This document shows positions 1-8,798 of a stretch of DNA of 64,000 bases, one piece after another. This DNA is from Aliivibrio sp. EL58 (GTDB taxonomy: Bacteria; Pseudomonadota; Gammaproteobacteria; Enterobacterales; Vibrionaceae): contig NZ_OMPC01000001.1 of assembly GCF_900312675.1 (NCBI RefSeq), forward strand, positions 851,633-915,632, given 5' to 3'. The notes beneath the pieces are model-generated. The model had not been told where the DNA came from. It was given only the letters and a program-made list of their open reading frames with translations, and made no database searches. Within the stretch, counting starts at the first letter, position 1. Each line of letters opens with the position of its first letter. A program made the translations under genes and the position numbers.

Positions 1-392
1 ATCCCTATTAAACCAAGCGCTAAGCCTACCCATTGCACAGGTTTTAGGCGTTGGTTGCCAAAGTTAACCAATAATACCGCAGTAAGAATCGGTTGAACCC
101 CGACAAGTAACGCACACAAGCCCGATGACATTCCAAGAGCAATAGCTTGATAAGTCCCTCCTAGATAGAATCCATGAATCAATACACCGGCAATCAAAGA
201 GTGAATTGCATCTTTACCTTTTGGAAGATGAGCTTTGAATATAAATAACAATAAAATAAAAACGACAATATTCCCAACCATTCTAATCAATAAAAAAGTG
301 GCAGGCTCAGCAAATTGCAATCCATATTGAGCACCGATAAAGCCAGAACTCCATAAAGCGACGAAGATAAAAGGGATGAATTTAGTTAGCAT
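1..392 (-). CDS. EamA/DMT-family transporter, N-terminal part (cut by window edge)
   Basis: This is the first ~130 residues of a small-molecule exporter of the drug/metabolite transporter (EamA) family, in the inner membrane. The protein begins MLTKFIPFIFVALWSSGFIG, typical of the first EamA helix, and hydrophobic segments follow at regular intervals. The C-terminal half lies outside the window. It is divergent from a MocR-type regulator with about 130 bp between the starts, a common pairing in which the MocR protein controls the exporter. Substrate unknown; family call is firm. Confidence 0.85.
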   Translation of the reverse strand, partial: MLTKFIPFIFVALWSSGFIGAQYGLQFAEPATFLLIRMVGNIVVFILLLFIFKAHLPKGKDAIHSLIAGVLIHGFYLGGTYQAIALGMSSGLCALLVGVQPILTAVLLVNFGNQRLKPVQWVGLALGLIG

Positions 393-443
393 GAGAATTC
401 CTGTGTATTGTTTTATATTGTTGTCTTTCGCGTACTTTAACTA

Positions 444-493
444 GGTACAGCTATTGAGGTAAGAGACAGTTTTCGTTATTTTATTGGGTACAG
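444..493. promoter_or_regulatory. Direct repeat in the EamA/mocR divergent promoter
   Basis: The heptamer GGTACAG occurs at 444-450 and again at 487-493 in the same orientation, 43 bp apart, inside the short divergent intergenic region. MocR-type regulators (for example PdxR and GabR) usually bind direct repeats between themselves and their target gene. That these are the operator sites is inference. Confidence 0.35.
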
Positions 494-523
494 ATGATAA
501 CTGTTGATAATTGGGTTAGGGTG

Positions 524-1951
524 ATGAAGAAATATCAACAAATAAAGGAACATATACAACAAGGGATTGAGCGTGGCTTGTATCTAAAAGGAGATAAGCT
601 GCCTTCGATCCGAGAGTTAAGCGATTCTTTATCGGTAGGAAAAAATACGGTTATTCGTGCTTATGAAGAGCTTGAAGCAAAACAAATCGTGGTTGCCCAT
701 GATCGTTCGGGCTACCGAGTTGGAAGTAAAAATATTCATCTAAATAACATGAATGAATACTTGAACGAGCCTTGTGATATTGATTTACTGTCGCTCAGCA
801 AAGCCATTTTACGCCAACCAAATCACCAGAACTTATTGCCAATGGGATCGGCTCACCCTGATATTGATTTTCCAGCCATACGCAGTCTATACGCAGAAAT
901 TGGTCGCCATAGTCGTCAGCAAATCAATATACCTAGTTGTTATCAATTACCACCGGGTAATGCTTCTTTACTGAAATACATCGCAAACATTACACAAGAG
1001 CTAGGCGTTTCAGTTTCTTCGAATGAGGTATTGATAACTCATGGAGCACAGCAAGCCATCAGTTTAAGTTTGCAGGCGTTAACCAAACCTGGAGATATTG
1101 TCCTGGTTGATTCCCCTTGTTATTTTGGCTCTTTGTTATTACTTGAATCCCTGAATTTAAAAGTAATTGAGATCCCAAATCATTTTACCTATGGATTGGA
1201 CATTGATGCAGTAAAGCAGGCGATAGAAACTTGGGATGTGAAAGCTATATTAGTTAATCCCACTCATAATAATCCAACCGGTTACACTCAATCTGAATCA
1301 GCACGTTTGGCTTTACTGAAGGCCACATCAGGTATTCCATTTATCGAAGAAGATATCTTTGGAGGCCTTACCTACGAAGGGACGCAGAAAACCTTTAAAG
1401 CGTTAGATACTGAAGATAGGGTGATCTATTGCAGTTCACTTTCAAAAACCTTAGATTCGCGTTTACGGATAGGCTGGATCCTTGCTGGAAAATATCAAAC
1501 TCAAATAGAAAAACGCTTAATGTCAGAAAATATGGGTAGCGTTAACCTTATTCAATCGGCGGTGAGTGATTTCTTAAAAAAAGGTAAATATAAACAGCAT
1601 ATTCATAAGGCTCAACGTAGTTATAAAAACAATCAAAAACGACTATTTCAGCAATTAACAGAAGCACTAGATAACTATGAACATATGAAGGGGCGCTATT
1701 ATCTTTCTCAGCCTGAGGGCGGCTTTTTATGTTGGCTAACCTTACCTTTAGGCACTGATGGTACAGAGATTTATAAAAGAGCGTTAGAAGAGAACATCAG
1801 TGTGTTACCTGGCTCGATGTTTTGTACTCAAGATCAATATAAACACTGTATTCGAATTAGTTTTGCCTCTTATCGAGAGAACGATAAATGGAGAAAGGGC
1901 ATAGAAAGTCTAGCGAGTATTGTTGCAAATCAATGCCTTTCGTGTGATTAA
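524..1951 (+). CDS. MocR-type (GntR/aminotransferase) transcriptional regulator
   Basis: A PLP-dependent regulator made of an N-terminal GntR winged helix (about residues 3-70, with PSIRELSDSLSVGKNTVIRAYEEL as the HTH region) and a C-terminal fold-type I aminotransferase domain. The PLP-binding lysine is probably the one in CSSLSKTLDSRLRIGW, and the NPTHNNPTG segment is the conserved NP loop. The reading frame is open from an ATG at 494, but the ATG at 524 (MKKYQQ) fits the usual family N-terminus and has AGGG just upstream, so it is used here (475 aa). It probably regulates the divergent EamA exporter. The ligand is not predictable; MocR proteins often sense an amine or amino acid bound to PLP. 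Confidence 0.88.
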   Translation: MKKYQQIKEHIQQGIERGLYLKGDKLPSIRELSDSLSVGKNTVIRAYEELEAKQIVVAHDRSGYRVGSKNIHLNNMNEYLNEPCDIDLLSLSKAILRQPNHQNLLPMGSAHPDIDFPAIRSLYAEIGRHSRQQINIPSCYQLPPGNASLLKYIANITQELGVSVSSNEVLITHGAQQAISLSLQALTKPGDIVLVDSPCYFGSLLLLESLNLKVIEIPNHFTYGLDIDAVKQAIETWDVKAILVNPTHNNPTGYTQSESARLALLKATSGIPFIEEDIFGGLTYEGTQKTFKALDTEDRVIYCSSLSKTLDSRLRIGWILAGKYQTQIEKRLMSENMGSVNLIQSAVSDFLKKGKYKQHIHKAQRSYKNNQKRLFQQLTEALDNYEHMKGRYYLSQPEGGFLCWLTLPLGTDGTEIYKRALEENISVLPGSMFCTQDQYKHCIRISFASYRENDKWRKGIESLASIVANQCLSCD

Positions 1952-1955
1952 GTCA

Positions 1956-2867
1956 TCAACTTATTACGGGATTAATCATATTTTCTAGATGCGAGTGTTG
2001 AGCCTTAATATGTTCTAGAAATACTTTAGATTTCTCAGAAAGAAAGTGTTTATCAAAATAGATTAGGTTCAGTGGTTTTTTTTGTATATTTACTTCATCT
2101 AATAGAGTTACAAGTGTGCCACTCTTTATTGGATCTTTTACGATGAATTTAGGTAACAAAGCTATCCCACATCCTGCTTTAGCCAGAGATTTAGCGACAT
2201 AAAGGCTATCTACTTGGTATTTTGTATTTATGTTTAACTCTAGAGCATTATTGCTTTCTGAAATGAGCCAAGGAACATTTTTACCATCAATATTAATGAC
2301 AGTACACGGAAGCTGTTCTAGAGCCGATAGGGTGATTTCGCAATCAGACTTAGCAATAAATTGAGGAGAGGCGACAAAAACATATTCTATTTCGCAAATG
2401 TTATAAGCAATTAAGTTTGAGTCTTCTAAATTGCCAATACGAAAAGAGAAATCAATACTTTCATTGATGATTTGTTCGTTCCTATTTGATGAGGATATAT
2501 CCACATTAACAAAAGGATATTGTTCAGAAAAAGAGGCTACGAGAGTTGGTATCAAAAATTGGGCTAAAGTATCTGAGGTAGATAATTTTAGTTTTCCTGT
2601 TATATCAATAGAGTTATTTTCTATGGTTGTTCTTAGCTCTTCTAATACAGTTTCTAAACGCTTTGTTTTCGGTAGTAAGCGCAGCCCTAATTCGGTAAGG
2701 GCTACGTTTCTTGTACTGCGAATAAATAGCCTTTCACCTAATTGAGATTCAAGCTGTTGTATACGTCTACTAACGGTTGTTGTCGGAATAGCTAGTCGTC
2801 TAGCCGCTTCAGAAAAACTTTTGTATTGAGCTACTTTTGCAAATAGTAACCAATCATCATTTGACAT
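1956..2867 (-). CDS. LysR-family transcriptional regulator
   Basis: A 303-residue LysR-type regulator. The N-terminal winged HTH covers about residues 4-62 (FSEAARRLAIPTTTVSRRIQ, then LGERLFIRSTRNVALTELG), followed by the periplasmic-binding-protein-like effector domain. It ends five bases after the MocR gene on the opposite strand, so the two genes converge. It is divergent from the flavodoxin-fold oxidoreductase at 2979 and is the obvious candidate to control that gene. The sequence resembles LysR proteins that regulate quinone or electrophile-responsive reductases, but the inducer is unknown. Confidence 0.9.
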   Translation of the reverse strand: MSNDDWLLFAKVAQYKSFSEAARRLAIPTTTVSRRIQQLESQLGERLFIRSTRNVALTELGLRLLPKTKRLETVLEELRTTIENNSIDITGKLKLSTSDTLAQFLIPTLVASFSEQYPFVNVDISSSNRNEQIINESIDFSFRIGNLEDSNLIAYNICEIEYVFVASPQFIAKSDCEITLSALEQLPCTVINIDGKNVPWLISESNNALELNINTKYQVDSLYVAKSLAKAGCGIALLPKFIVKDPIKSGTLVTLLDEVNIQKKPLNLIYFDKHFLSEKSKVFLEHIKAQHSHLENMINPVIS

Positions 2868-2891
2868 ACCACATCCTTATTATCCCATTTT

Positions 2892-2917
2892 TGGTAAAGT
2901 GTTATCCGATAGTACCA
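2892..2917. promoter_or_regulatory. Candidate operator in the LysR/oxidoreductase divergent promoter
   Basis: TGGTA at 2892-2896 and TACCA at 2913-2917 form an interrupted inverted repeat between the two divergent genes. LysR proteins usually bind such interrupted dyads in divergent promoters. The arms are short, so this is only a suggestion. Confidence 0.25.
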
Positions 2918-2978
2918 TATTATCAAATATAAAAAATTCGCTATCCTGTCTAGGTGTTTACTTAATCAGGTGTAGAAA

Positions 2979-3536
2979 ATGAAAAATATTACAGTAATTT
3001 CGGGACATCCAAATAATGATAATTCAATTAGCAATCATGGGGTTATTAGTCATTTAGAGCAAAGTATTATTAAAGATAATTTGCATGTGAGAATGTTGGA
3101 AAATCTACATTCTAATTTTGAGTTTGATATTGAAAAAGAGCAAGTCGCCTTGTTGGAAGCAGATACTATTATTTTCCAGTTTCCACTATTTTGGTATTCA
3201 TTCCCTGCATTAATGAAAAAATGGATTGATGACGTAATTTGTTATGGTTTCGCTTTTGGTGGTGAAAAAGGCACGCAGTTAAAAGATAAGAAGTTTGTTT
3301 TTTCTTTTACGCTTGGTGGACAGGAGTCCGCTTATGGTAATGAAGACGAAATTGCGTTAACGATTGAAGAGTTAATGAAACCATTGATACAGATCCTGAA
3401 ATATTGCCAAGTATCCGATATCGATTATGTATACAGCTGTAATATGCTTTATATCCCTAATATGTATGGTTCAATTGACGATATTCAATCACGTTCTGTA
3501 ATTCACGCAAATAAAGTGTTGTCTATGATTGAGTGA
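2979..3536 (+). CDS. NAD(P)H-dependent flavodoxin-fold oxidoreductase (KefF/MdaB/NQO1 type)
   Basis: A 185-residue protein of the flavodoxin-2 fold. The N-terminal ISGHPNNDNSISN segment is the FMN/FAD phosphate loop, and FQFPLFWYSFPALMKKWIDD with the following GFAFGG is the characteristic signature of the KefF/MdaB/NQO1 quinone reductase group. Likely reaction: two-electron reduction of quinones or other electrophiles using NAD(P)H, in the cytoplasm. It is transcribed alone, divergent from a LysR regulator that probably controls it. Family certain, substrate not. Confidence 0.87.
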   Translation: MKNITVISGHPNNDNSISNHGVISHLEQSIIKDNLHVRMLENLHSNFEFDIEKEQVALLEADTIIFQFPLFWYSFPALMKKWIDDVICYGFAFGGEKGTQLKDKKFVFSFTLGGQESAYGNEDEIALTIEELMKPLIQILKYCQVSDIDYVYSCNMLYIPNMYGSIDDIQSRSVIHANKVLSMIE

Positions 3537-3662
3537 TTATAGATTGATGATATGTTTGAATGGGTAGCAACTCTGCTTACACATCGGATTTAATGATAGT
3601 AACTAATCTTAATCTGCATTAGAGTCTGGGGTAATAAGTTAACGCAATTACCCGAGGTTCTT

Positions 3663-4460
3663 ATGTTCAGCCAACGTCCAGTCAAACCCGCAAAAACTAT
3701 TGATAATGTATATGGCAGTGCTTTTTACCATCTTGAAGCCAAAGACAGAACTATCGATGAGTTAAGAAAGAAGCTAATTGCTAAGACTGATAATCAAGAG
3801 TGGATTGATACCGTACTTGAAGATCTGATCGGCCGTGGCTATCTAAAATCAGACAAAAACTTTGCAATTAACTTTGTAGAAATGGCGTTTAGTGGCGAGA
3901 AAGGCAGTCAGTTTATTCTGTCTAAATTAAGAGAGAAAGGCATTAATGAATCTATCGTTAATGAAGCGATTGCTTATGTATCTAACCGCGATGAAGTGTG
4001 TGAAATAACGTTATTGAATAACCGATTAGCGAATATGAATTTAGGCTCATTATCGAGTGATAAACTTTATGCAACGCTAACTAAATATGGTTTTAAATCT
4101 GCCGATGTTCGTGAGGCAATCAAATCTCACCCTGTTGCTTCTGCGCTACCCTCTAAAATGCAAATAAAAGCCGATAAAGCGGATCTCGTTAAAGAAATTG
4201 AGAAGCTTACCCGTAAACTAAAAGGTAAGTCTGTTATCAAGCGGGAGCTAAAACAAAAACTGATCGATGTATCTACTTTTGATGAAGAAATTGAAAAGTT
4301 AGAGATGGACGGTTCGATTGATTTTTATGAGAACTGCCAAGCAAGATTAGACAAAAAGCGCTTTGATTTAAGTAATTCAAAAGACAAAAGCAAAGCTTAT
4401 GCGTATCTGTATTCTCATGGTTTTAGCTCTGATGAAATTAAAGAGACGTTGTCTAGTTAA
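3663..4460 (+). CDS. RecX-like protein, enlarged
   Basis: A 265-residue, highly charged protein. Residues ~15-115 read as RecX repeats: a helical unit with TIDELRKKL, then ...VLEDLIGRGYLKSDKNFA, then GSQFILSKLREKGINESIVNEAI. RecX proteins bind RecA and dampen its filament. Typical RecX is about 150 residues, so this version is much longer. Two further helical units follow (LYATLTKYGFKSADVREAI and AYAYLYSHGFSSDEIKETL) that look like extra RecX-type modules. It is not next to recA. The AGGTTC stretch before the ATG gives only a weak ribosome site. The role in RecA control is inferred from the family. Confidence 0.7.
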   Translation: MFSQRPVKPAKTIDNVYGSAFYHLEAKDRTIDELRKKLIAKTDNQEWIDTVLEDLIGRGYLKSDKNFAINFVEMAFSGEKGSQFILSKLREKGINESIVNEAIAYVSNRDEVCEITLLNNRLANMNLGSLSSDKLYATLTKYGFKSADVREAIKSHPVASALPSKMQIKADKADLVKEIEKLTRKLKGKSVIKRELKQKLIDVSTFDEEIEKLEMDGSIDFYENCQARLDKKRFDLSNSKDKSKAYAYLYSHGFSSDEIKETLSS

Positions 4461-4548
4461 AAATATCACCTTTATTTAATTGTTTTTCAGAAAAGTCTGA
4501 ATTTACACTACAAGATTATCTTATTATAGTTTTCCTTTTGTAAAGGGT

Positions 4549-4770
4549 TTGGTTGTAACTGTGATAGATATTCTAAATAATAAAAAAATTATTATTGATG
4601 ATAAAAGTAGAGCGGCACTATTAATAAGAGGGAAAAGTAAATCTATATTGCCATTTAAGCAGTATGAAATTAAAGGTGAGCGAATAATAAAACAACAAAC
4701 TGTATTGGGTTATTGCATTCATGATAAAAGGTTGATCGATGATTGTCTTCAATGCAGTTCTTTAGATTAG
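4549..4770 (+). CDS. Hypothetical small protein
   Basis: A possible 73-residue protein beginning at a TTG (4549), or at a GTG four codons later (4561), with AAAGGG just before the TTG. It reads ...DILNNKKIIIDDKSRAALLIRG and ends YCIHDKRLIDDCLQCSSLD, with three cysteines near the C-terminus. No family recognised. It sits alone between the RecX-like gene and the metzincin lipoprotein. The lack of an ATG and the short length leave real doubt that it is expressed. Confidence 0.35.
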   Translation: MVVTVIDILNNKKIIIDDKSRAALLIRGKSKSILPFKQYEIKGERIIKQQTVLGYCIHDKRLIDDCLQCSSLD

Positions 4771-5024
4771 AGAAATAATTTAAGATAATAGAAATTTTTA
4801 TTAAATATATCGTTATTCGATTGGAGATAAGAATGATTTCAAGACGTTTCCTACGCGACGGAAGGGAGTGTCTTACAAGCTTTTGATTATAAATGACATA
4901 TGATTGATTTTTAAGGGCCGTTAAAGGTTTCGTTTCTCCTAGTTCTTCTCTATATAAGATGAGTGACGGCCATAAAGAAATTCATATTTATTATATATTA
5001 ATAAAAGCTAGAGATTATAAGTAA

Positions 5025-7301
5025 ATGAAAAATAAACCTATCTATTTTATTATTTTTTACCTGCTACTTTTAACTGGATGTGATTTGACAGAAGAAGAAC
5101 CTGTCATTGTAAATTTAACTTTTCATGAACAAGAAGTATCTCTTCCTTTAGGGAGAAGTTACACTTTAAAGGTAAATACGTTATTGTCTGACGGTAGTGT
5201 TACGGAGATCTCTGATACATCAAATATTAATTTTATTATTAGTGATGAAAATATAGCGCTTTTTAAAGAAAATGAACAGAATGTACTTCTAGGTCAGAAT
5301 ATTGGTATGGTGTCCATTACTGCCTCTGGTACTTTTGATGCATCTGAATATCAAAGTGTTATGAAAGTGAAAATAACTAACCCCACGATTAGAGAGCTTG
5401 CTATTGAATCAATACCTGCAGAAATTATTGTTGGTGTTCCTGTCGTATTACAAGTAACCGCAACTCTTTCTGACGGTTCTAAAGTGAGTGTAACTAATAA
5501 TTCAGAACTAGAATGGGAGGTTAATAAGAGTGATGCCGTGACGCTTACTTCTTCTGATGAAGGTATGGTAATAAGAGGGGATAAAGAAGGCGAAGTTAAG
5601 GTTACAGTGTCCATTGGCTCTTCTTCATCTATTAAAGCGCACAGTACATTTATTGTTACCCCTAAAAATTATGTAATTAGTGTCTCGAATAATTCGGTAT
5701 CCCAGATATCTCGTTCTATGTTTGAAGGTTATGATCTCGATGATGTACAGGTTCGTCATAACTATTCAACTAATTTTGATTTATTAAACACAACTCCTAG
5801 GTATTTAAATAATCCGCTAGTAAAGGTTAACCAACAATATTTTCGAATGGACTCTTTTATTTACCCATTTCAAGCGGTTAACTTTAAATTACCAGAATGG
5901 TTTGATGAGCAAGTTACCTCAGCCTATTTTGTCGAAGAACAACCTTTATTTAAAGCCAATGTACGAGCTTATGCTGATATAAAACAAGATGATGATAAGT
6001 ATGCTCAGCCGACAGAAGAGAACGTATATCAATACGAAAAAGAGTTACGAGCCTTCAAACTATTAATGAATAATTACGATTATAATTTTAGGTTTATTAG
6101 TTTCATTGATAATTACATGAATTCAAAATTACGCTCAATAAAACATGAAGGTCATTGGTGTGAAGTTGAAGAACTTACTCAAATACCGCATTCATTTGAA
6201 AGTAGCTCTGATGATTTTACTAAATTTAGAGGTAATGATACCTCCCCGAATACTCTAAAACATGTGAGTCTAATAGCTAACAAACCTAGTGCAACTTATA
6301 TGATGCTCACGAGAACTTCGAATGGAGTTGCTACTATTGGGGATGGCTGGCTAAGTGTACGTGATTTTAGGTTGTTCACGGAAGGTGCAACAGCTCCTAA
6401 GACTACTTACCTTCATGAAAAAATGCATAATCACGGTTTTGGGCACTCTGGGGGGATGACGTATGGCTATCCTGCTGAAACAGGTACGTTCGTAAATCAT
6501 TATTGGAGAGATTTCTATGAAGATAAAGCTGTTGAAATATCTACATCGACTATAGCAAGTAATTATAAATTTGAAGACCTTGGTACTCAGTTTAAATTTG
6601 AGGTTTCATTTTTAGATAAAGCTGCATCAAACATAGGGCCAAGAAGTATTGATAAGTTCATCTTATTAACAACGTCATTACCTAAATTAAAAGAAAGCTA
6701 CTTCATAGATAATAGTTCAAAGGCCATAAGAATTTTTCCTGAAGAACCTTCTGTGTATGAAGGTACTTATACTTTTAAAGATATAAATAATTTAAATACG
6801 TTAAGTATCAATGAAACAAATTCAGAAGCTACTCCGTCAAAGCTTGTTTTTATTTTTGATAAACCAGAGCAAGCTATTATAAACGATGTTCCTGCCTCTT
6901 TAACATTTATTGGAGGAAGTGAAAAAGACAATAGACAGCAAGCTAACCTCATTGTTGGTTATTCTGGAGCAAGTGGGTTTGCTACTGTGGATAATGAGTA
7001 CATCTACTTGTTTAAGAATAGAGAAAAAAATGATAATGGTATTTTTACACGTGAAGCTCAACTTTACTCACCAAGTGAAGCCGAAATGATTTGTAAAAAT
7101 AAAGGTTTAAACCTAGGCATACTTAAGCCTTTTCGTTCAGATGAGATGATGGAATTTCAATCAAAATACCAAATATATGGCTCGCAGGTTGGTATTTCTT
7201 ACGAGACAGGGTTGCCAATTGCTATTTCTGTTCCCACCACATATAGGCCATCAAGCATTAAAGAAGTTGATAAAGGGGCGCTTATTATTTGTAGTCAATA
7301 G
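5025..7301 (+). CDS. Lipoprotein with Ig-like (Big_2) domains and a metzincin-type zinc protease site
   Basis: A 758-residue exported lipoprotein: signal peptide with lipobox LLLTGC (Cys at ~19). Two bacterial Ig-like (Big_2) domains follow at about residues 28-120 and 124-210 (ITASGTF and VTVSIGSS end strands). The central region contains the exact zinc signature HExxHxxGxxH: H464, E465, H468, G471 and H474, read as HEKMHNHGFGH. It is followed four residues on by a methionine in GGMTYG, which would be the Met-turn of metzincins. This resembles the M66 (StcE/TagA) type active site, although overall similarity was not tested. The C-terminal ~75 residues contain two cysteines (CKNKG and IICSQ). 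Likely a cell-surface metalloprotease acting on glycoproteins or mucin; the substrate is inference. Confidence 0.75.
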   Translation: MKNKPIYFIIFYLLLLTGCDLTEEEPVIVNLTFHEQEVSLPLGRSYTLKVNTLLSDGSVTEISDTSNINFIISDENIALFKENEQNVLLGQNIGMVSITASGTFDASEYQSVMKVKITNPTIRELAIESIPAEIIVGVPVVLQVTATLSDGSKVSVTNNSELEWEVNKSDAVTLTSSDEGMVIRGDKEGEVKVTVSIGSSSSIKAHSTFIVTPKNYVISVSNNSVSQISRSMFEGYDLDDVQVRHNYSTNFDLLNTTPRYLNNPLVKVNQQYFRMDSFIYPFQAVNFKLPEWFDEQVTSAYFVEEQPLFKANVRAYADIKQDDDKYAQPTEENVYQYEKELRAFKLLMNNYDYNFRFISFIDNYMNSKLRSIKHEGHWCEVEELTQIPHSFESSSDDFTKFRGNDTSPNTLKHVSLIANKPSATYMMLTRTSNGVATIGDGWLSVRDFRLFTEGATAPKTTYLHEKMHNHGFGHSGGMTYGYPAETGTFVNHYWRDFYEDKAVEISTSTIASNYKFEDLGTQFKFEVSFLDKAASNIGPRSIDKFILLTTSLPKLKESYFIDNSSKAIRIFPEEPSVYEGTYTFKDINNLNTLSINETNSEATPSKLVFIFDKPEQAIINDVPASLTFIGGSEKDNRQQANLIVGYSGASGFATVDNEYIYLFKNREKNDNGIFTREAQLYSPSEAEMICKNKGLNLGILKPFRSDEMMEFQSKYQIYGSQVGISYETGLPIAISVPTTYRPSSIKEVDKGALIICSQ

Positions 7302-7338
7302 AAAAAATCCCCACGATTCGAGAGAGTGAATCATGGGG
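7302..7338 (-). terminator. Rho-independent terminator for the bat operon
   Basis: The inverted repeat 7309-7319 / 7328-7338 (CCCCACGATTC and GAATCATGGGG) is flanked by six A residues at 7302-7307, so on the minus strand it is a GC-rich hairpin followed by a T run. It would stop transcripts from the BatD side. On the plus strand it lacks a T tract but may still act on the lipoprotein gene. Confidence 0.7.
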
Positions 7339-7362
7339 CTAAAAATAGCTAAGAATGACAAT

Positions 7363-7434
7363 GAATAGAAGAAGTAAAAGCAAGGGCATAAACTTTAGTA
7401 TTGTCTACACTCCATTGTGCCTGAGTGATGTTTT
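7363..7434 (-). pseudogene. Relic of a YiaV/HlyD-like gene with an internal deletion
   Basis: About 56 bp (7379-7434) match 18549-18604, inside the intact HlyD-like gene at 18084-19307, with roughly four fifths of positions identical; the minus strand still reads AQWSVDNTKVYA against AQWNLDNTKVYA. Directly beside it, GAATAGAAGAAGTA (7363-7376) is identical to 18091-18104, which is the 3' end of that gene. In the intact gene the two pieces are about 450 bp apart. The piece therefore looks like the leftover of a second copy joined across a deletion. It has no start codon and no function is expected. Bases 7435-7547 up to the BatD stop hold nothing recognisable. Confidence 0.6.
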
Positions 7435-7547
7435 CTATTATTAAGGTTTTAAATAAATTCAATTCTTGAGTTGTGAGAGATAGCCCACAAGGATTTAATA
7501 AATTCCTTGTAAATCTATAGGTTAGGGTGTTTTTACGGTTTAAATTG

Positions 7548-8798
7548 TTACTTTATTTTTAACCAAAATCGCCATAACTTATGGGGTGATAGCATTGTTT
7601 TTTGCACGTCTTCACTATCTGAATTCCATGCTTCTTGATTATTTATTTGATACTTTTTCAGTTCTAGTAATTCTGTTTTCTTAAAGAGTTTACGATATAG
7701 ATATAGCCTAATTTCAGGCGAAGAATGGCACTTGGTAGCCTGAAAAAATAATAGCCAATCAGGGTAAGGATTTGTTTGGTAATAGTTGGTTATCTTTTTT
7801 ATTAGGAAAACAAAAAAAACAATAATGGTTAAAGCTAACGCTAATAACGCCCAATAAGCCTTTAGCCAAGAAGCCAGAGAGTGTTTCACTTGAATAGTTT
7901 TACCTTTAAGAAGGAGTATTTCTGACTGCTGTGTTGTTGTATTCCAATAAGGCATAATAATGCTTGGTAAGGTTATTTTCCCACCATTTTGTAGAATATA
8001 AGTTTCAGACTCTTTTCTTAGTGCAGTATGTTTTCCTCTGTTATTCATGTCTTTGAGTTGCACGGGATTAGTATAAGTTAGGACCGCTTTGTCCTGTTGT
8101 ATAGGGATTAGGGTAGGCAGTAGGATTGCCAGAGAATTAGACGCTTGTAATGATACTTGTCGAGTCACTGTATCCCCAACAGTAAAAATCGGTTTGGCAG
8201 ATTCTTTTGTTGTTATTTTTGAAGTTAAGATCTCCCAGGTTTGAGTTAATATGGCGTCTGAAGAGACAACCCATTCTTCAGGGGCAGTCATTTTTACTGT
8301 TGGTCGTTGTGCTGAGAAACGATGAGGTTGGGTAAATAAAACGCCTTGAATATTTTTCCCTGTAGCTACCGAAACCGTAATTTTAATACCGATAGAGGGT
8401 ACTATAAATTGCCCTGTTTGCTGGGGAAATAGAGGGATCTCCCAACGTTGGTGTGACCATGTTTGCCCACCTTCCATCTGGCTATAATTGGTTGCTTGTA
8501 AATTACGTTGTTGAGCAATAAGGTTTGGGATTGAAATGGTTTCAATTACGGTTCCATCGGTAAACCATCGAGGCGTCGCAATATCAATAGTCAGAATAAC
8601 AGGTTGGTTAATCGCAATAATGGTCGGTCTTTTCTTATCTGAGCTTTCGTTTTCCGAGCTTAGAAAACTCGTAAGCGTAATTTGATGATTGTTTAGCAAT
8701 TCTTGCATTGTTGGTAATGCTTCTTCTTTGGCGTAAAGAGGAAAACTGGTTACGAAAAGCATAAGTAAAAGTAAAAGGGATGTGTGTGCTCGGCGCAT
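7548..8798 (-). CDS. batD: BatD-like protein (aerotolerance/oxygen-tolerance family)
   Basis: A 416-residue exported membrane protein: signal peptide (LLLLLMLFVTSFPLYAKE), a periplasmic beta-rich region, a single transmembrane helix near residue 320 (WALLALALTIIVFFVFLI) and a short cytoplasmic tail. This layout is that of BatD. It is the last gene of the MoxR/Bat operon; its ATG overlaps the BatB/C stop by one base. BatD probably works with the two VWA proteins at the periplasmic face. The exact function of Bat proteins is unsettled (envelope integrity or oxidative stress tolerance). Confidence 0.8.
   Translation of the reverse strand: MRRAHTSLLLLLMLFVTSFPLYAKEEALPTMQELLNNHQITLTSFLSSENESSDKKRPTIIAINQPVILTIDIATPRWFTDGTVIETISIPNLIAQQRNLQATNYSQMEGGQTWSHQRWEIPLFPQQTGQFIVPSIGIKITVSVATGKNIQGVLFTQPHRFSAQRPTVKMTAPEEWVVSSDAILTQTWEILTSKITTKESAKPIFTVGDTVTRQVSLQASNSLAILLPTLIPIQQDKAVLTYTNPVQLKDMNNRGKHTALRKESETYILQNGGKITLPSIIMPYWNTTTQQSEILLLKGKTIQVKHSLASWLKAYWALLALALTIIVFFVFLIKKITNYYQTNPYPDWLLFFQATKCHSSPEIRLYLYRKLFKKTELLELKKYQINNQEAWNSDSEDVQKTMLSPHKLWRFWLKIK

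Noticed and set aside
4915-4975. GGCCGT ... ACGGCC inverted repeat in the leader of the metzincin lipoprotein gene
   Set aside because: The six-base arms are more than 40 bp apart and no known riboswitch or attenuator pattern is visible.
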